Assembly: GCA_023411035.1 (NCBI GenBank)
Contig: JAEYPE010000077.1
Coordinates: 1-7,236 of the forward strand
DNA: 7,236 nt
Direction: 5' to 3'
Source of the DNA: Pseudomonadota bacterium
GTDB taxonomy: Bacteria > Pseudomonadota > Alphaproteobacteria > Azospirillales > Azospirillaceae
In this document: positions 5,103-7,236 of the stretch, piece after piece
How positions within the stretch are numbered: the first letter of the stretch is position 1
How the letters are laid out: the number at the start of each line of letters is the position of its first letter
Notes under the pieces: generated by a model
What the model was told of the DNA's origin: nothing
The model's database searches: none
Seen by the model: only the letters and a program-made list of their open reading frames with translations
Position numbers and translations under genes: made by a program

Positions 5103-7055
5103 ATGAGCGTCATTCCGCCACCCCCGCCACCCCCGCCCGAGAGCATTCCCATCGGCGTCTACGACGTCGATGCGCTTCTGGGCGAGCTGAGCGGCGACAC
5201 GGTGGAGGAGCCGCCCGAGGCCGCCGTCTGCGTCCGGGTGGAGGAGATCTTCTCTCCCGCCGCCCGTTTCCTGATCGCGGAGGAACTCGCGGAGTTTCTG
5301 GAGGCGCGCGGCATCACCCCCACCGAATTCCTGCACAAGGTGGAGCCGCAGCGCTCCTTCCTCGACTGGCCCCGCCGCCCCCTGGTCCTGGAACGGGTGG
5401 CCCAGCGGCAGGCCCGTCCCGGACGCCGGTCCCCCGCCATGCGGCTGGAGGAGTTGAAGCGGCTTGAGCAGGAGGTGATGGCCCTCACCGCCCGGCGCGC
5501 CCACAGCGGTGCGTCCCTGTCTTTCGACGTCCAGCAGTTCGCCGCCGCGGTGGCCCAGACCATGGCGCGGATGCCGGGGTTCGCAGGGCGCTACACCATC
5601 GATTCCTGGCTGTCCGCCTGGCTGGGGGAGGGCGGCAACCACGAGCTTCGGCTGGTGCGCATCCTGTCGCTTGCCGGGGAGGGGCTGTCCGGCGAAGGCG
5701 TCGCCATCCTCGACCAGTTCATCGGGGAAATGCTGGCGAACGGGCTGGTGGTCGAGGCGCTGTTCAAATGGGCGGATGGCCTGCGCGGCGTGCTGGACGC
5801 CATGGCGATGATCTGGCGGGGAGAGGCGCCGTCCCATCCCGGCGCCCCGGCGGTCCTGCACCGCCTGTCCGCCTTCATCGCCCGTCATCATGCCCGCGCC
5901 GCCCGGCTGGGGCTGGAGGCGGGGATTCACCATGCCCTGCTCGGCGACGAGCCGCTGTCCGCCGCGAAGGCGGAGCCGAACAGCGTGGCGGCGGTGCTGG
6001 ACGAGCTGTCGGCCATCGGCCTCCTCGCCGCCCGCCTGAAGGTGAAGGGCAGAGTCATCGGCGGGGAGCGCACCACCCGGCTGCTCGACCGGCGGGTGGC
6101 GCTGCTGCTGTCCGGTGCGCGGCTGGAGGTGGTGCTGCACGCCAAGAGCCACTACGCCCGCATCGTCGATCTGCTGGCCTTCGAAGGGGCGGTGTCGGGG
6201 GAGCGCAGCCGGCGCATGGTCGTCGCCCATCTGCGCCGCCACATGGAGGCCCGCGACTTCACCCAGCGCCTGTTCGAGACGGCCCGCACGCCGCGCGCCC
6301 GCATCAAGGTGCTGGCCGACCTGCAACGGCGGGTCCAGCGCTCCACCCTGCCGGAGGGCCTGCGCGAGCGCTACGTCCGCATGCTGGACGAGATCCAGAA
6401 CACGTTCCTGCGCGCCAACAAGGTCTTCGCCCGCATCGCCAAGGACCGTCCGCCCCATGTGGAGGAGGTGATGGAGTTCGCCAGCCTGCTGGCCGAGGGC
6501 GCCTTCACCGAGGGGAAATGCGTGGCGGCGGCGCGGGATCTGGTCGGCCACCATGTCCGCTCCACCGCCTTCCTGCGCGCCTACCTCACCCGCTGGAAGG
6601 ACGCGACGGAGCAGCGCTCCGACCGCTTCGCCCAGTTCTTCGCCACGCTGGACGCCGCCGGCCTGCCGATGCGCCCCATGAACACGCTGCGCGTGCTGCT
6701 GGCCGACGACGAGCCGGCGGCGCGCGGCTATGTGGAGATGATCCTGCGCGACCTGGGCATCACCGATCTGACCATCGCCGCGGACGGGCGCGAGGCGCTG
6801 GCCCGGTTCGAGGAGCGGGAGGACGCCTTCGACCTGATCGTCTGCGACTGGAAGATGCCGCGCCTGTCGGGGCTGGAGTTCCTGAAGCTGGTCCGTGCCG
6901 TGCGGCCCGACATGCCGTTCCTGATGGTGACGGCGCTCGCCACCATCATTTCGGTGGAAGAGGCCATGGCCCATGACGTCACCGCCTACATCGCCAAGCC
7001 CTTCTCTCCCGAACAGCTCGAAGAGAAGATTCTCGTGCTGGTGAACCGGCACTGA
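5103..7055 (+). CDS. Response regulator: large N-terminal region of unknown function plus C-terminal CheY-like receiver
   Basis: This 650-residue soluble protein is probably the partner of the kinase just upstream. Residues 5-12 are eight consecutive prolines. Residues about 15-520 match no domain I recognise. They are largely helical by composition, with amphipathic Leu/Ala/Arg/Glu stretches such as 113-132, 397-411 and 421-445, and no membrane segments. I saw no helix-turn-helix, GGDEF, EAL, HPt or phosphatase motif. The receiver at about 526-648 is complete: acidic pair Asp535-Asp536, phospho-acceptor Asp582 (CDWKMP), Thr610, switch aromatic Tyr629 and Lys632-Pro633 (AKPF). A receiver at the C-terminal end of a non-kinase protein is the reverse of the usual order. 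The ATG at 5103 follows GGCGGGA (5091-5097), 13 bases after the kinase stop. The receiver call is firm; the output function is unknown. Confidence 0.93.
   Translation: MSVIPPPPPPPPESIPIGVYDVDALLGELSGDTVEEPPEAAVCVRVEEIFSPAARFLIAEELAEFLEARGITPTEFLHKVEPQRSFLDWPRRPLVLERVAQRQARPGRRSPAMRLEELKRLEQEVMALTARRAHSGASLSFDVQQFAAAVAQTMARMPGFAGRYTIDSWLSAWLGEGGNHELRLVRILSLAGEGLSGEGVAILDQFIGEMLANGLVVEALFKWADGLRGVLDAMAMIWRGEAPSHPGAPAVLHRLSAFIARHHARAARLGLEAGIHHALLGDEPLSAAKAEPNSVAAVLDELSAIGLLAARLKVKGRVIGGERTTRLLDRRVALLLSGARLEVVLHAKSHYARIVDLLAFEGAVSGERSRRMVVAHLRRHMEARDFTQRLFETARTPRARIKVLADLQRRVQRSTLPEGLRERYVRMLDEIQNTFLRANKVFARIAKDRPPHVEEVMEFASLLAEGAFTEGKCVAAARDLVGHHVRSTAFLRAYLTRWKDATEQRSDRFAQFFATLDAAGLPMRPMNTLRVLLADDEPAARGYVEMILRDLGITDLTIAADGREALARFEEREDAFDLIVCDWKMPRLSGLEFLKLVRAVRPDMPFLMVTALATIISVEEAMAHDVTAYIAKPFSPEQLEEKILVLVNRH
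5115..5138 (+). repeat. CCGCCACCC tandem repeat encoding an eight-proline run
   Basis: Two exact copies of CCGCCACCC (5115-5123, 5124-5132) and a partial third (CCGCCC) encode Pro5 to Pro12 of the response regulator. The C-runs also give G-runs on the opposite strand. Runs of three or more prolines are known to stall ribosomes and to depend on elongation factor P. Confidence 0.8.
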
Positions 7056-7057
7056 CC

Positions 7058-7070
7058 GGCGGGAACCGCC
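7058..7070 (+). terminator. Short GC hairpin directly after the response regulator stop (weak terminator candidate)
   Basis: GGCGG (7058-7062) and CCGCC (7066-7070) form a five-base-pair stem with a GAA loop, starting two bases after the TGA. No T-run follows. Position favours a transcript end, but the structure alone is weak. Confidence 0.3.
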
Positions 7071-7201
7071 TGTCGGCAGTGGTGGGCCATCGTACGAAAG
7101 CGAATAAATGAAACCCACTGTTAACGGCTCGCCTCCTATTACGGGTGTCTGCGCGCCGCGTCTTGCGCGTCAGTATCCCCAATGCGAAGGAGCGAGGCTC
7201 C
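7071..7201 (+). promoter_or_regulatory. Non-coding leader, partly AT-rich, probably holding the promoter of the next gene
   Basis: No gene is seen in this stretch. Bases 7095-7125 and 7137-7142 are clearly richer in A/T than the surrounding coding DNA, as expected of a promoter. GAAA-N7-TTAAC (7110-7125) resembles the alphaproteobacterial CtrA site TTAA-N7-TTAAC, with one half perfect and the other matching two of four bases. CAGTGG (7077-7082) and CCACTG (7115-7120) are inverted repeats. A CGCGC/GCGCG hairpin (7152-7156 with 7165-7169) could lie in the 5' leader. I could not place a convincing -35/-10 pair. Confidence 0.35.
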
Positions 7202-7236
7202 GTGGACCTATCCGGCCGGGGCGGGCTGCCCCCCAC
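7202..7236 (+). CDS. Start of an unidentified gene, 3' end outside the window
   Basis: GTG at 7202 is preceded by AAGGAG (7187-7192) with nine bases of spacing, a good ribosome binding site. The frame then stays open to the window edge, giving MDLSGRGGLPP. The fragment is too short to identify. An ATG at 7182 is also open but has no ribosome binding site. Confidence 0.45.
   Translation, partial: MDLSGRGGLPP

Noticed and set aside
2450..5152. A 900-residue open frame on the minus strand opposite the kinase gene
   Set aside because: It is antisense to a kinase with full catalytic motifs. Its Arg/Gly/Gln/His-rich composition is the usual shadow of GC3-rich coding, with no recognisable domain.
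5412..6621. HPt-type phosphotransfer histidine in the unknown region of the response regulator
   Set aside because: Histidines near residues 346-350, 379-380 and 483-484 were inspected, but none has the HxLKG/S-like context of an HPt domain.
5768..6976. A 402-residue + strand frame overlapping the response regulator in another phase
   Set aside because: It is rich in Arg, Gly, Ala and Pro and covers the receiver-coding region in the wrong frame, so it is a frame shadow.
5043..7118. A 691-residue open frame on the minus strand opposite the response regulator gene
   Set aside because: Same reason: an antisense shadow of GC-rich codons, low-complexity Gln/Gly/His/Arg composition, no domain motifs.
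7121..7142. TTAACG and TATTAC as a sigma-70 promoter
   Set aside because: The spacer is only 10 bases, too short for a -35/-10 pair.
1..7236. tRNA, rRNA, CRISPR array, insertion sequence or attachment site
   Set aside because: No cloverleaf, no regularly spaced repeats, no transposase motifs and no long terminal inverted repeats were seen; nearly all of the window is ordinary coding sequence.

Overview
This is GC-rich DNA with dense, strongly GC3-biased coding, and every convincing gene lies on the + strand. Gene style points to an alphaproteobacterium: an HEFNN-type soluble hybrid histidine kinase with PAS domains ending in DIT, a NitT/TauT-type ABC transporter, and a small ArsC-like protein of the nitrogenase-associated family. 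A Rhodospirillales/Azospirillum-like diazotroph is my best guess, but this is inferred from gene style only.

Left part (1-2353): the end of an ABC importer operon in the order ATPase (5' end cut by the window), inner-membrane permease, periplasmic binding protein. All three belong to the nitrate/sulfonate/taurine import group. The substrate cannot be read from the sequence. The binding protein has its own strong Shine-Dalgarno, in a short AT-rich spacer that carries a small hairpin and a direct repeat.

Middle (2354-2917): a 132-base spacer holds a strong GC hairpin. Overlapping its right arm is a GG-N10-GC element resembling a sigma-54 (-24/-12) promoter. It precedes a 143-residue ArsC/thioredoxin-fold protein that matches, from memory, the nitrogenase-associated family and has a Cys/His-rich tail.

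Right part (2951-7055): two tightly spaced signalling genes. The first encodes a cytoplasmic hybrid histidine kinase (two PAS domains, HisKA, HATPase, C-terminal receiver). The second starts 13 bases later and encodes a 650-residue protein: eight consecutive prolines near the N-terminus, about 500 residues of mostly helical sequence I do not recognise, then a CheY-like receiver. The pair probably forms a phosphorelay whose output is carried by the unknown region. This is the most novel item in the window.

End (7056-7236): a 146-base non-coding leader, partly AT-rich, and then the probable start of another + strand gene at GTG 7202, cut by the window edge.
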